Of a DNA stretch of 64,000 bases, positions 56,106 through 64,000 are shown piece by piece. Source of the stretch: Bacillus sp. es.034 (lineage in GTDB: Bacteria; Bacillota; Bacilli; Bacillales; Bacillaceae_B); NCBI RefSeq assembly GCF_002563655.1, contig NZ_PDIY01000001.1:4450427-4514426 (forward strand), in the 5' to 3' direction. Both the position numbers and the translations under genes were made by a program. Within the stretch, counting starts at the first letter, position 1, and each line of letters starts with the position of its first letter. The notes under the pieces are model-generated. The model worked only from the letters and a program-made list of their open reading frames with translations. It made no database searches and was not told the DNA's origin.

Positions 56106-56205
56106 CGCGCAAAACTTCCGATTGACCCCTTTAAGAACCGTCCCCTTGCTTCCTTGCTCAATGCTTCTATTCACAAAAGTAGAGTCGCAACCGTCCCTAG
56201 TTAAC

Positions 56206-56964
56206 CTACTTCCCTTGAAGCTTCATAATATCCTTTAAGCCCGCGCTCGCGCTGGGGAAAGTTCGCACGTTGAAGACATCTTTAATATTCAATGCCAGTT
56301 CTGGTGTTATCTCTACAAGAATGAGTTCTACCCCTATTAATCGTAAACAATCATGCAACGATTGAATTGTGTAGGTGAAATGATTAACAACCTGTTTCAC
56401 TCCCCCTAATGATAATAAAACAAATTCTATCCGTTTGGATGTACACTCCTCTAGAAGTATAGAGATCAAGTGATCTCCTCGATCTATGTCTATATCTCCT
56501 AAAAGAGGCAGGGCAATGGTGTTCTTCCAAATATGAATAATCGGTACCTGCAGTTCCTTTATCATCTGGTCTTTTCGTTTCTGTTCCTCAGCTTGTGACG
56601 TCACGTCCATCAACATAACCATATATCCTTCTATCTCGCCAGTATCTTCCATTGGATAAATCGGCGTAATCACAATATCCGCAGCAATTTTTTCTGCAAT
56701 CATAATTCTTGCTCTGTGCCCCTCTCCCAGCTCCTTCATCATACCCCTTTGATAGTCAGGAGAACGATGAAAGTGGTCCATATTTAACCCAATCATGTCT
56801 TCCGCTCTTGATAATCCATAATAAGGAGCAATGGTCTGCAGTGACTGGATGGCTTTGCGATTCATCCAAGTGATCTTGAAATCTGTGTCGGCTATAAGAA
56901 TATTTTCTCCAATACTATTTAACGTATTTGTAGCTGTAATATCAATAGGAAGCTGATTACTCAT
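56206..56964 (-). CDS. PAS-STAS protein (RsbR-like stressosome component)
   Basis: A 252-residue cytoplasmic protein. The PAS domain spans about 12-125 (IADTDFKITWMNRKAIQSL, IGLNMDHFHRSPDY, and ITPIYPMEDTGEIEGYMVML). A STAS domain fills 140-250 (VPIIHIWKNTIALPLLGDI). RsbR paralogues with a STAS domain form the stressosome that controls sigma B. Here the usual phospho-Thr region reads FVLLSLGGVKQV, so the standard D-x-x-G-x-x pattern (Asp followed by Thr/Ser) is altered and phosphorylation is uncertain. GGTGGAGGATC precedes the ATG. It is transcribed alone, right beside the IS91-like element. Confidence 0.85.
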   Translation of the reverse strand: MSNQLPIDITATNTLNSIGENILIADTDFKITWMNRKAIQSLQTIAPYYGLSRAEDMIGLNMDHFHRSPDYQRGMMKELGEGHRARIMIAEKIAADIVITPIYPMEDTGEIEGYMVMLMDVTSQAEEQKRKDQMIKELQVPIIHIWKNTIALPLLGDIDIDRGDHLISILLEECTSKRIEFVLLSLGGVKQVVNHFTYTIQSLHDCLRLIGVELILVEITPELALNIKDVFNVRTFPSASAGLKDIMKLQGK

Positions 56965-57139
56965 GATCCTCCACCTCGTAATGAAATTTATCTCTTTCTC
57001 TATAGTATAGTGCTACTTTATAAACGTAAATACATTAATTAAGAAAATAGTTCCTCATTTAAGAGTTCATGTAACTAGAAAAAGGGGGCTGACCCTGGCA
57101 AGCTGAGTGACCTCTCGTCCATTTATCATGCCTTCTTAA

Positions 57140-57340
57140 TGGCCAATATTTACTGATCTAAAAGTTAGAGAAGAACATAAACAGGCATTGAAGGAACCTG
57201 AAAAAAAGACCAGTCCCTCTTCTAATTGTGCCGTTTGCAAAAAGACTGTTTCTGATAAAGTTAGGGCGTATTGCTTATCAAATCCTCTTTTAATAGGGGA
57301 GATTTATTGTTATGAGCATCAGAAAACCGGTGCAAAATAG
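57140..57340 (+). pseudogene. C-terminal zinc-finger remnant
   Basis: An open stretch of 66 codons with no start ends in TAG at 57338. It encodes LKVREEHKQALKEPEKK and then NCAVCKKTVSDKVRAYCLSN followed by IYCYEHQK. This spacing of Cys and His resembles the zinc-binding tail of Bacillus NERD-type or restriction-like nucleases, as I recall. The front part of the gene is gone. No ribosome binding site fits, so it is probably a gene fragment. Confidence 0.5.
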
Positions 57341-57777
57341 TTTACCCTTTTATGTAGAAAGTCCCCTATATGAAAGCATTCAACAATAAAAGGGACAAGG
57401 TCTCCCCCTGGTCCCCTGCTCCTCAATATATGGCCGCTCCCTCAAATGACTCGTCCGCTTCCATCAAATAAAAATAACTATACTCAACCTAGCACAACGG
57501 AACCTTCATCGTGAGAACATTCTCTTTATTGTAAACACTATAATCTGCTTCTCTTCATAAGTCACTTTTTTCAAGTACAGGATAGTTCTGGTGATTCCTA
57601 GTTATTATTACATTTAGTGGTTAAACCTATCGAATTGATACAAATATTCAATGAAAAAACAAAAAAGTAAAATAAATACCAATTTATAGTATTTATTACG
57701 ATCCATAGATTCATGTAATGTTTTTGTTATATTATTGTAATGAATTAGAAAGAAAGAAAGATAGAAAGGGAGTTCAC
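57341..57777. other. Gene-free stretch before the lipoprotein gene
   Basis: This 437-base stretch has no convincing open frame, RNA gene or hairpin terminator. It includes a GGTCCCC/GGGGACC-like short repeat near 57395-57420 and becomes AT-rich towards 57600-57770, where the promoter of the lipoprotein gene is expected. Confidence 0.5.
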
Positions 57778-58383
57778 ATGAAAAAAGTAATAATGTTTTT
57801 ATTAGCTCTAACACTTTTAAGTGCTTGCTCTTCAGAAGATACCAATCAGAAAGAGAGTAACAAGGATTCTGGAAAGAAAGAAGAGAGCGTTGAAGTAGAT
57901 AAAAAGTTATTCAACGTGGAAATTACTCTGCCCGCCTCCATGTTCGAAGATAAAAACCTTGAAACGATCCAGGCTGATGCAAAAGAAAACGGCATTAAGG
58001 AAGTAACAAAAAATGAAGATGGATCCATCACATATAAAATGTCTAAATCCGTTCATAAAGAACTAATGAAAGACATTGCTACAAGTATTGAAGAATCGGT
58101 TGAAGAAATGAAGACAAGTGAAGACTATGTGTCCATTAAAGACATTACTCATAATGATTCTTTCTCCATTTTTACGGTAGTAGTAGATCAAGCTGCCTAT
58201 GAAAATAGCATGGACGGTTTTGCCACTTTAACGCTTGGTATGTCCGGAATGATGTATCAACTCTATGACGGGGTAAGCGAGGATGATTACTCTGTCAAGA
58301 TTAAAATGGAAGATAAAACTTCTGGTAAGACATTCGATGAAGTTGTCTATCCAGATGCCCTTGAAGAGACAGAAGAAGGTTAA
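57778..58383 (+). CDS. Small lipoprotein of unknown function
   Basis: A 201-residue lipid-anchored protein. The signal sequence KKVIMFLLALTLLSAC ends in the lipobox LSAC (Cys17), followed by a Ser/Lys/Glu-rich linker to about residue 50. The rest is a mixed alpha-beta domain of unknown family (LFNVEITLPASMFE, then GSITYKMSKSVHKEL). The track of the frame opens 20 codons earlier, but AAAGGGAG before ATG 57778 and the signal peptide fix the start. The next gene, also an envelope protein, starts 79 bases downstream. Confidence 0.75.
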   Translation: MKKVIMFLLALTLLSACSSEDTNQKESNKDSGKKEESVEVDKKLFNVEITLPASMFEDKNLETIQADAKENGIKEVTKNEDGSITYKMSKSVHKELMKDIATSIEESVEEMKTSEDYVSIKDITHNDSFSIFTVVVDQAAYENSMDGFATLTLGMSGMMYQLYDGVSEDDYSVKIKMEDKTSGKTFDEVVYPDALEETEEG

Positions 58384-58462
58384 AAAATTCTTCTAAAAGG
58401 AACCAGATGCACCTAACGTTTTGCATTCATTATTATATAAAAATTATATGGGGGTTAACAGT

Positions 58463-59281
58463 ATGTTGGATTTTATAGCTTTTATTAGTTTATTAGCGGT
58501 TTTAGTATTTTTGGTTTTAGCCGTTATTTCATTAATCAAGAAAAAAGGAAAGGCAAAGAGAAATTTCTTGTTCGCCGTGACAGCTTTTGTTTTGTTTATG
58601 GTATGTATCATAAACGCGCCTTCCTCTACCAGCGAAACAGCAAACACCACTCCGGAGGAAGAAGTGTCTGCTCAAGAAAGCAACAATGACGATAATGCCA
58701 AAGAAGAAGCAGCTAAGAAAAAGGCTGAAGAAGAGGTCAAAAAGACTCCACAACAAGAAATGATTAGTAAGATCCAGGAATTAATTAGTTCAAATCACGC
58801 TTATGATTCAGGTTCATATATAAAAGGAGATATTGCAGAGGGTGAATATGCATTTATTCCTTTTGATGGCAGTGGTCAATATTACGCTGAAAAAGATGGT
58901 GCTGGGAACATAATTGATAACGAAAACTTTGATAGTTTTGGATATGTATACGTTCATGGTGCTGGAAATATTGATACTGGTGGTGTATTGATCAGTCCTG
59001 CTTCATTTGAAACGTTAGGCGTAAAAAGCGCAAAAGAAATCTATCAAGTTGTGAATCAAGTAGAAGGTGAGTATAAAGAATCTGCTTGGTACAAAGTAGG
59101 AGTCGACATTCCAGCGGGGCAATATGTAATTGAAAGTTATGGAGAAGGTTACGTTGCGGTTATGAGCGGACCAGTCGGAAACAACGATATAGTAGATAAT
59201 GAAATTTTTAACGGAAGATACCAGCTTAGTGTAAGCGATGGGCAGTATTTGAAAATATCTCAAGGGGTTATTTCGGAATAA
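58463..59281 (+). CDS. Membrane protein with duplicated outer beta domain, unknown
   Basis: A 272-residue protein. Two helices (about 2-25 and 35-52: LAVLVFLVLAVISLI and FAVTAFVLFMVCII) are followed by a Glu/Lys-rich linker (EEAAKKKAEEEVKK). The outer part holds two related beta units: GDIAEGEYAFIPFDGSG with DNENFDSFGYVYVHG, and VGVDIPAGQYVIESYGEG with DNEIFNGRYQLSVSDG. The repeated D-x-P-A-G-x-Y type pattern suggests an internal duplication. No function is known. The start at 58463 follows GGGGG; an upstream frame opening at 58421 is less likely. A good terminator follows. Confidence 0.7.
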   Translation: MLDFIAFISLLAVLVFLVLAVISLIKKKGKAKRNFLFAVTAFVLFMVCIINAPSSTSETANTTPEEEVSAQESNNDDNAKEEAAKKKAEEEVKKTPQQEMISKIQELISSNHAYDSGSYIKGDIAEGEYAFIPFDGSGQYYAEKDGAGNIIDNENFDSFGYVYVHGAGNIDTGGVLISPASFETLGVKSAKEIYQVVNQVEGEYKESAWYKVGVDIPAGQYVIESYGEGYVAVMSGPVGNNDIVDNEIFNGRYQLSVSDGQYLKISQGVISE

Positions 59282-59300
59282 TATGAAGTAAATCGGTAGC

Positions 59301-59336
59301 AAAGCTCAGAGATTAGTATTCTCTGAGCTTTTTTTT
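59301..59336 (+). terminator. Terminator of the two envelope genes
   Basis: AAGCTCAGAG pairs with CTCTGAGCTT across a nine-base loop and is followed by eight T. Confidence 0.9.
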
Positions 59337-59473
59337 GAGGGATTTTTTATTTTTTTTATAAAGTTAGATTGCATGCTAGCTGAGTATAAAAGGTATACAC
59401 GGAATATACGACAGAGATTTTTTTCAGAAAAGATATTTGAAGCATATTGGCGTTTCTGATGCTTCTTCACAAA

Positions 59474-59604
59474 TCATAACCACCAACGACCTCTTCCCAT
59501 TAGCATACCGGGGTGACCTGATCCGGCGTTTTCAATTGCATCAATTGATAGTGTTCTAATGGTTTGAATAGAAAGGCGATCAATACTTATTTTTTCTTAT
59601 GCAA
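59474..59604 (-). pseudogene. N-terminal stump of a transketolase gene
   Basis: Behind a strong AGGAGGAAG site and a TTG start, the minus strand encodes (after a one- or two-base slip near the fourth to fifth codon) IQTIRTLSIDAIENAGSGHP and then GMLMG, the signature of the thiamine-binding N-terminus of transketolase (conserved GSGHPG). A stop follows about 45 codons from the start and the rest of the gene (over 600 codons) is missing. It lies 45 bases behind glpX, on the same strand. Confidence 0.7.
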
Positions 59605-59649
59605 CTTACTTCCTCCTACTATTTAAGTAATACATTTATTGGTACCATC

Positions 59650-60615
59650 CTATATATGGCTTGAACTAATAAATTGCATCCTCATCCCTTTTCGGTAGGA
59701 TGTAATAAGGGAATGTGTCTCTAATTTCCCATCACCTTTTTTCTCTACACCTCTTAATAATTGACCATTCGTAATTCCGGTGGCTACAAAAAAACAATTA
59801 TCTGTTTTGACGATATCATTGATTGTTAAAGTCTTTTCTGGATTTGACATTCCCATCTGTGAACAGCGCTCAAATTCTTTTTGATTTTGAGGAACAAGTC
59901 TACCTTGGAAATCCCCACCCAGGCACTTCAAAGCAACAGCGGCTATCACACCTTCTGGAGCCCCACCGGTTCCAACCAACATATCTACATTTTGATGATC
60001 TATTGCTGTTGAAATTGCTCCAGTTATATCAACGTCAGAAAATAATTTTACTCGTGCCCCAGCCGCAAACACCTGTCTTTTCAGGTAATCATGGCGTGGA
60101 CGGTCCTGCATCATGATGGTAAGCTCTGATACTTCCTTCCCCAGCCTCTTTGCAACAGCTGTCATATTTTCTGTTAAAGGGGCATTGATATCGATGCAAC
60201 CTTTTGCTTTAGGACCGACAGCTATTTTTTCCATATACATATCAGGAGCATGAAGTAAACTTCCATGTTCTGATACAGCGATGACCGCTAATGAATTATC
60301 TTGGCCGTTAGCCATGAGTGTCGTCCCCTCTACAGGATCCACAGCGATGTCTATATGCGGACCCGTTCCAGTTCCTAATTTCTCTCCGATATATAACATT
60401 GGCGCTTCATCCATTTCACCTTCACCGATCACAATATGTGCATTCATATTAATTTTGTTCAGTTGATCTCGCATCGCTTCGGTTGCTACCCCATCTGATT
60501 GGATTTTATTCCCTTTACCAATCCAGGGAAAGGAAGCCACAGCTGCCCTTTGAGTCACTAAAAGAAATTCTTCTGTTAATCCCTGAATGTAATTTACCTT
60601 TTGAATAGCCAACAT
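59650..60615 (-). CDS. glpX: Class II fructose-1,6-bisphosphatase
   Basis: A 321-residue GlpX enzyme that converts fructose-1,6-bisphosphate to fructose-6-phosphate. Metal and substrate motifs are visible: IGEGEMDEAPMLYIG near 60, IAVDPVEGTTLMANG near 88, and GTGGAPEGVIAA near 212. The length is normal. Together with the transketolase stump, it fits a cluster that recycles sugar phosphates, as seen for pentose or RuMP-type pathways. Upstream are a DeoR-type operator-like sequence (60752-60772) and a terminator behind the regulator gene, so it has its own promoter. GGAGGGGTT precedes the ATG. Confidence 0.93.
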   Translation of the reverse strand: MLAIQKVNYIQGLTEEFLLVTQRAAVASFPWIGKGNKIQSDGVATEAMRDQLNKINMNAHIVIGEGEMDEAPMLYIGEKLGTGTGPHIDIAVDPVEGTTLMANGQDNSLAVIAVSEHGSLLHAPDMYMEKIAVGPKAKGCIDINAPLTENMTAVAKRLGKEVSELTIMMQDRPRHDYLKRQVFAAGARVKLFSDVDITGAISTAIDHQNVDMLVGTGGAPEGVIAAVALKCLGGDFQGRLVPQNQKEFERCSQMGMSNPEKTLTINDIVKTDNCFFVATGITNGQLLRGVEKKGDGKLETHSLITSYRKGMRMQFISSSHI

Positions 60616-60751
60616 AACCCCTCCAATAAATCAGATTAATACACTAACTCCATCTGCACTAAACCCAAAAGTATTCTTGGAAAATTCATCAAAAACTTTT
60701 TCTTTTCGATTACTATTATTTTATTATATATATTTGTTAAAATCCATCTTT

Positions 60752-60772
60752 TTCTTTCGTTTATTTTCATTA
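60752..60772 (-). promoter_or_regulatory. Possible DeoR-type operator before glpX
   Basis: The repeats CTTTCGTTTA and TTTTCATTA lie in tandem. TTTCRTTT direct repeats are the known form of several DeoR-family operators (for example AgaR). A matching sequence lies before the deoR-like gene. Confidence 0.45.
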
Positions 60773-60800
60773 ATTTTTATTTTTAGTTATTTATACATGC

Positions 60801-60847
60801 AAAAGGGCTAAGAAAAGGTTTCAATTCGAAAGCTTTCTTAGCCCTTA
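60801..60847 (-). terminator. Terminator behind the DeoR-family gene
   Basis: AAGGGCTAAGAAA pairs with TTTCTTAGCCCTT around an 18-base loop, with T following on the minus strand. Confidence 0.75.
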
Positions 60848-60916
60848 TCTTGGTCTATTTAGTTTATACCTTTTTGCAAGATCTGCAGATTCACCTTTAT
60901 ATTCTACAAGAACTAC

Positions 60917-61681
60917 TCAACTATAGTTAATATTACATACCTTTAATTTTTCAATATCTTCCTTTGACATATGATCATCCGTTATGATCATATCAATTTC
61001 ATCAAGCGCCGCAAAAGATGCAATTGATTTTTTATTTAATTTGGTATGATCCAGAAGCGCCACTACACGGTTTGAAGCCTGTACCATCTTCTTCTTCAGT
61101 TCCACTTCATACATATTAAAGTCAGTCAGCCCGTTCTCAAAGTCAAAACCGCTTGCTGAAGTAAACATAATGTCTATGTTTATTTTATTTAGTATATCAC
61201 CTGAGATCGTACTTTCTAATGCACTGGAACCCGCTCTTAAAATCCCGCCGATCAATATGACGATGAACTCAGGATTGTCCCGAAGTTCTAATGCAGTATA
61301 TATGCCGTTGGTCACAATTGTTAACCGCTTTGAAGAATGTTTTATTTTTCTCGCAAGCTCAAGCCCTGTCGAACTGGCATCAAGTAAAATACATTGATTA
61401 TTTTCAATTAATTGCTCGGCCTTCATACTAATAATATGCTTTTCTTCTTTATTCACTTTCTCCCTATCTGAGAAATTCACCTTATTATCTTCAATATCGT
61501 TTAATACAGCCCCACCATGGGTCCGTTTCAAGAATCCTTCTTTTTCCATATCTTTTAAATCATTTCTCAATGTAGCCTCAGAGACTTCTAATTCTTTCGA
61601 TAATTCTTTCACTGTAATTCGCTGATGGTTATCTAATAGTTCAAGAATCTTATTGCGCCTTTCTTCCATAAACATTTTCAC
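60917..61681 (-). CDS. DeoR-family transcriptional regulator
   Basis: A 254-residue repressor. The N-terminal DeoR helix-turn-helix spans 8-60 (QRITVKELSKELEVSEATLR then NDLKDMEKEGFLKRTHGGAV). The sugar-phosphate-binding domain shows ILLDASSTGLELARKI, LTIVTNGIYTALEL, LIGGILRAGSSALES and VALLDHTKLNKKS. It is probably the local regulator of the sugar locus, binding a phosphosugar as inducer. The GTG start has AAGGTGG seven bases upstream; two nearby ATG codons are alternatives. An operator-like sequence lies 60-85 bases upstream. Confidence 0.9.
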   Translation of the reverse strand: MKMFMEERRNKILELLDNHQRITVKELSKELEVSEATLRNDLKDMEKEGFLKRTHGGAVLNDIEDNKVNFSDREKVNKEEKHIISMKAEQLIENNQCILLDASSTGLELARKIKHSSKRLTIVTNGIYTALELRDNPEFIVILIGGILRAGSSALESTISGDILNKINIDIMFTSASGFDFENGLTDFNMYEVELKKKMVQASNRVVALLDHTKLNKKSIASFAALDEIDMIITDDHMSKEDIEKLKVCNINYS

Positions 61682-61740
61682 CGGAGTACCACCTTCTTGT
61701 CCATATCATTCTCTAATAGTATCATAAGCTAAACTGTTTA

Positions 61741-61766
61741 TGAAAGTAAATAAAAATAAACGAAAG
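61741..61766 (-). promoter_or_regulatory. Possible DeoR-type operator before the regulator gene
   Basis: Read on the minus strand, CTTTCGTTTATTTTTATTTA is followed by CTTTCA. The CTTTCGTTTATTTT part is identical to the sequence before glpX, which suggests a common binding site and autoregulation. Confidence 0.5.
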
Positions 61767-61805
61767 TATATAATCTCATCTTTCCATCGTTCCAAAGATA
61801 ACAAT

Positions 61806-62704
61806 CTAGCTGACAAGGTTCAATAACACAGTGATAGAAATGACACTTACCAGGGTAGACACCAACGTTATACTGGATACTAATTCTGGTTCTGTTTTAT
61901 ATTGCAATGCATATAAAACGGTCGTTGCAGCAGAAGGCATGGCACTCGCGACAATCAGAACATTTCTCAGTAAGGGGTCTAAATCCATTAAAGTAATCGT
62001 AATAATATAGGCTATAATCGGCGAAAGAATCATCCGCGTCATAATTCCATACGAGATTTCAGCCCATTGAAAATTTCCTAATTTAAGGTTAGCCAACTGC
62101 ATCCCTAAAATAATCATTACTAGTGGAATAGCTGCATTTCCTACTATCTCAATTACAGAAAGTAAATTTCCAGAAACAGAAACATTGCTCAAATTTAGTA
62201 TCAAAGCACCGATCAATGCATAGGTCGGCGGCATTTCAAACACCGATTTAATTGCAACCTTTATTCCATCTTTTCCCCTCGCCGCATAATAAACCCCAAA
62301 AAAATTCATGATTATCTGTTGTAAAACCATAAAGGTAACCGCTAAGGCGAAAGCTTTTTCTCCAAATGCGAAAAGGATGATTGGTGCCCCATAATTACCT
62401 GAATTCATAAATGCCGTTGAGAGGATCAATCCATTTTCAACAGATGTTGGATGCTTTTTAGACGAGCGTATATCTTATTGATGATAACGAGTGAAGCCAA
62501 TAAAATAGATGAAAAAATAATCATTTGGACATAGGTATGGTCCAATTCAGCTTTATAGATCGTATTAAAAACCAAACATGGGATTAATACATACAATGCT
62601 ACAGTCGATACCGATGTAATATTTAATTTTTTCCACTTTTGAATGCTATACCCAAATCCAAATATAAGTAAGACTGGCAGCATCACCGTTATGAAAATGT
62701 CCAT
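61806..62704 (-). pseudogene. AEC-family (auxin efflux carrier-like) permease, frameshifted
   Basis: The first frame (62704 to 62426) encodes the first three helices (MLPVLLIFGFGYSIQKWKK, VALYVLIPCLVFNTIY, IIFSSILLASLVIINKIYA). A second frame encodes the rest (ILSTAFMNSGNYGAPI, then helices to the end, GAQ-like LVSTLVSVISITVLL). One added base in the A-run at 62455-62459 (T-run on the plus strand) would restore the frame: IYARLKKHPTSVENGLILST. AEC permeases move organic acids. AAAGGAG precedes the ATG. It may be a true pseudogene or a sequencing error. Confidence 0.8.
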
Positions 62705-62730
62705 ATCGAAACTCCTTTAAAAAAGCTTAT

Positions 62731-62768
62731 AAAAAAAAATGTACAGCAATAAAATATAGCTGTACATT
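62731..62768 (-). terminator. Terminator behind the dehydrogenase gene
   Basis: AATGTACAGC pairs with GCTGTACATT across an 11-base loop, followed by nine T on the minus strand. It lies between the dehydrogenase stop and the permease start, so the permease is attenuated or has its own promoter. Confidence 0.9.
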
Positions 62769-62790
62769 GATTGGGATTTAGTTAAAGTTC

Positions 62791-63628
62791 TTATGCCTGT
62801 TGCAGCATTTTCTTAAGAACTTTGTCTAATTCTTCTTTCTCAAATACATCTTTCCAATCAGGCTTGAAAATCATTTCCTTCCCATAATCGATGGCAATTT
62901 GACATGCATCAGAGAATGGATTTGTACCCCTGAAGGCTACTGCTAAGCCAATTTGAATATGACCTAACAAGAATGCCCTTGCCGCCGGTTCTGGAACACC
63001 CATTTTCACTACTTCGTCTAATGTTTCTTTTAAGATAACAGCTGTTGTACAAGCTACAACTTCCGCAGCTGTTGGTTCCAAGATCGCCATTTGCTCAACC
63101 GTAATACGGTGACAGGTTTCGACTGGGGCATACATATCGATGGCAACCTGTTCTCCTATACTATATTTATCTTCTTCTCCATAAAACAAAGCAGCAACGA
63201 TATCTTGCTTTGCAGCAACACCTCCAAAAGCATCCTCGTGCTCTTCACGAGTGAACTTTTCCACAAACACAGAAGGATGACATGGGTGTGCAACTACATA
63301 AGTCAATTCATTTCTTAACTTTAATTCATTGGAGTATGCAGCAGCGGGGTCTAAAGTTAAAAGTACTGCACCACTTTTCATCATTGAAACCACATCACTT
63401 GAAATTTTACCTAATAACACATCAGGAACAGCAAGAATCACGACATCGCTTTTCTTTACTGCTTCATCAGTATCTGTTACCTCATACCCACGTTCTTTGA
63501 TAGATTGAATCCCCAACTCAGATTTTTCGCAAAATAATAAGTCGTAATGATCATGTTTTTGCTAAATTCGTTGTTACTCTTGTTCCCATTTTCCCGCCTG
63601 CACCAATAACTGAAACTGTTAAACTCAT
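62791..63628 (-). pseudogene. NAD-binding sugar-acid dehydrogenase (PGDH_C-type, possibly ApnO-like), frameshifted
   Basis: The first frame starts at ATG 63628 behind AGGAGGAAG and encodes MSLTVSVIGAGGKMGTRVTT, a dinucleotide site. It then hits a stop. Removing one base from the five-A run (63556-63560) restores HDHYDLLFCEKSELGIQ, which joins the long second frame. The second part (VVILAVPDVLLGKISSDVV, AHPCHPSVF, GHIQIGLAVAFRG) belongs to proteins with a phosphogluconate-dehydrogenase-like C-terminal domain. D-apionate oxidoisomerase ApnO is a family relative I recall, so the substrate is uncertain. The ATG overlaps the stop of the preceding gene. Confidence 0.75.
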
Positions 63629-64000
63629 TAAATCTTCCTCCTCAAGTAGTCCATACTCTTTTTGGTCCACTCTTTCTCTTTTTGAATCGTCTTTTCGATT
63701 GTTTCATCGAAACTAACCCATAATTCAATGATTGCGTTAAATTCCTTCTTCTTATTTCTTTGAACGCTATTATACAAATAGTCGAAATTCAATTGACCTT
63801 CACCTAATGGCGCGCCACTGTAATAAAAACCAACCCATCCTTGATTACGCTTAAAGGCGAAATCCTTAACATGGAGATTAACTACATATGGGCCGTTTTG
63901 TCAATTACTTCTTCAGGCAGTTCCAGTGAAGCCACTGTATTCCCCGGATCTAAGCAAATACCTATATATGGACTATCAATCATATCCATTAACTCTACTA
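63628..64000 (-). pseudogene. Sugar-phosphate isomerase/epimerase-like TIM barrel, partial and frameshifted
   Basis: The C-terminal part of a xylose-isomerase-like TIM barrel, with the start beyond the window. VELMDMIDSPYIGICLDPGN leads into LPEEVIDKTA. A stop then appears, but one added base at 63890-63892 restores PYVVNLHVKDFAFKRNQGW, GAPLGEGQLNFDYLY and the end DYLRRKI. The LDPGN and HVKDF metal-site motifs are typical. It overlaps the dehydrogenase start (TAATG), so the two form an operon. Confidence 0.7.

Larger units (their letters stand above)
53575..56134 (+). mobile_element. IS91-like rolling-circle element
   Basis: The element carries a tyrosine recombinase and a Y2-type (IS91/IS801-like) transposase in overlapping frames. 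The right end abuts GAAC (56135-56138), the target tetranucleotide expected for this family, and a strong hairpin at 56064-56105 lies near that end. Rejoining the flanks restores a palindromic host repeat without any duplication, as expected for rolling-circle insertion. The left end is uncertain by a few bases. The 260 bases before the recombinase hold no gene. Confidence 0.75.

Overview
The window looks like a Bacillaceae chromosome (Bacillus or a close relative). Ribosome binding sites are strong AGGAGG types, GTG and TTG starts are common, there is a YesM/YesN-type two-component pair, CcpA cre-like sites are present, and the proteins read as Firmicute throughout. No rRNA, tRNA or CRISPR array was seen. 

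Region 1 (1-3.3 kb) is mobile-element debris. A complete IS21-family element (istA-istB) interrupts an unrecognised gene. Beside it lies a deleted IS21 relic that keeps part of its istA and arrays of 22-nt-spaced repeats at both ends. 

Region 2 (3.4-33.7 kb) is an AT-rich defence island. Its left part holds a coiled-coil GIY-YIG protein, a membrane-anchored KAP-type P-loop NTPase, a PLD-helicase-DUF3427 protein, a NUDIX hydrolase, an HNH protein, a MazG-like pyrophosphohydrolase, an XRE regulator and a small unknown protein. The core is a BREX operon on the minus strand (brxA-brxB-brxC-pglX-pglZ), followed after a terminator by a SNF2-type helicase where type 1 systems normally carry brxL. 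Upstream of brxA, on the same strand, are a GmrSD/BrxU-like DUF262-DUF1524 nuclease, a four-helix membrane protein, a DUF4145-like protein with a possible helix-hairpin-helix tail, and a possible PD-(D/E)XK protein. This upstream set is the best candidate for an undescribed accessory module. 

Region 3 (33.8-53.4 kb) is more GC-rich and encodes use of dextran or isomalto-oligosaccharides. One minus-strand operon carries a sugar-binding lipoprotein, two permeases, a GH66 lipoprotein, a histidine kinase, an AraC-type response regulator, a second binding protein and a GH13 oligo-1,6-glucosidase. A second operon carries two Gfo/Idh/MocA oxidoreductases, a ThuA-like protein and a very large secreted GH66 enzyme with about six carbohydrate-binding modules inserted in its catalytic barrel. 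Extracellular GH66 enzymes would cut dextran, the ABC transporter would import the fragments, and GH13 would release glucose. Cre-like sites precede both operons. No transporter ATPase is present, so a shared MsmX-type ATPase is presumed. 

Region 4 (53.5-64 kb) holds an IS91-like rolling-circle element (tyrosine recombinase plus Y2-type transposase) inserted at GAAC in one arm of a palindromic repeat. It is followed by a PAS-STAS stressosome-like protein, a zinc-finger gene remnant, two envelope proteins, and a decaying minus-strand sugar-catabolic locus: a sugar-phosphate isomerase-like TIM barrel, an NAD-binding dehydrogenase, an AEC permease, a DeoR regulator, glpX and a transketolase stump. 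Three of these genes carry single-base homopolymer frameshifts.
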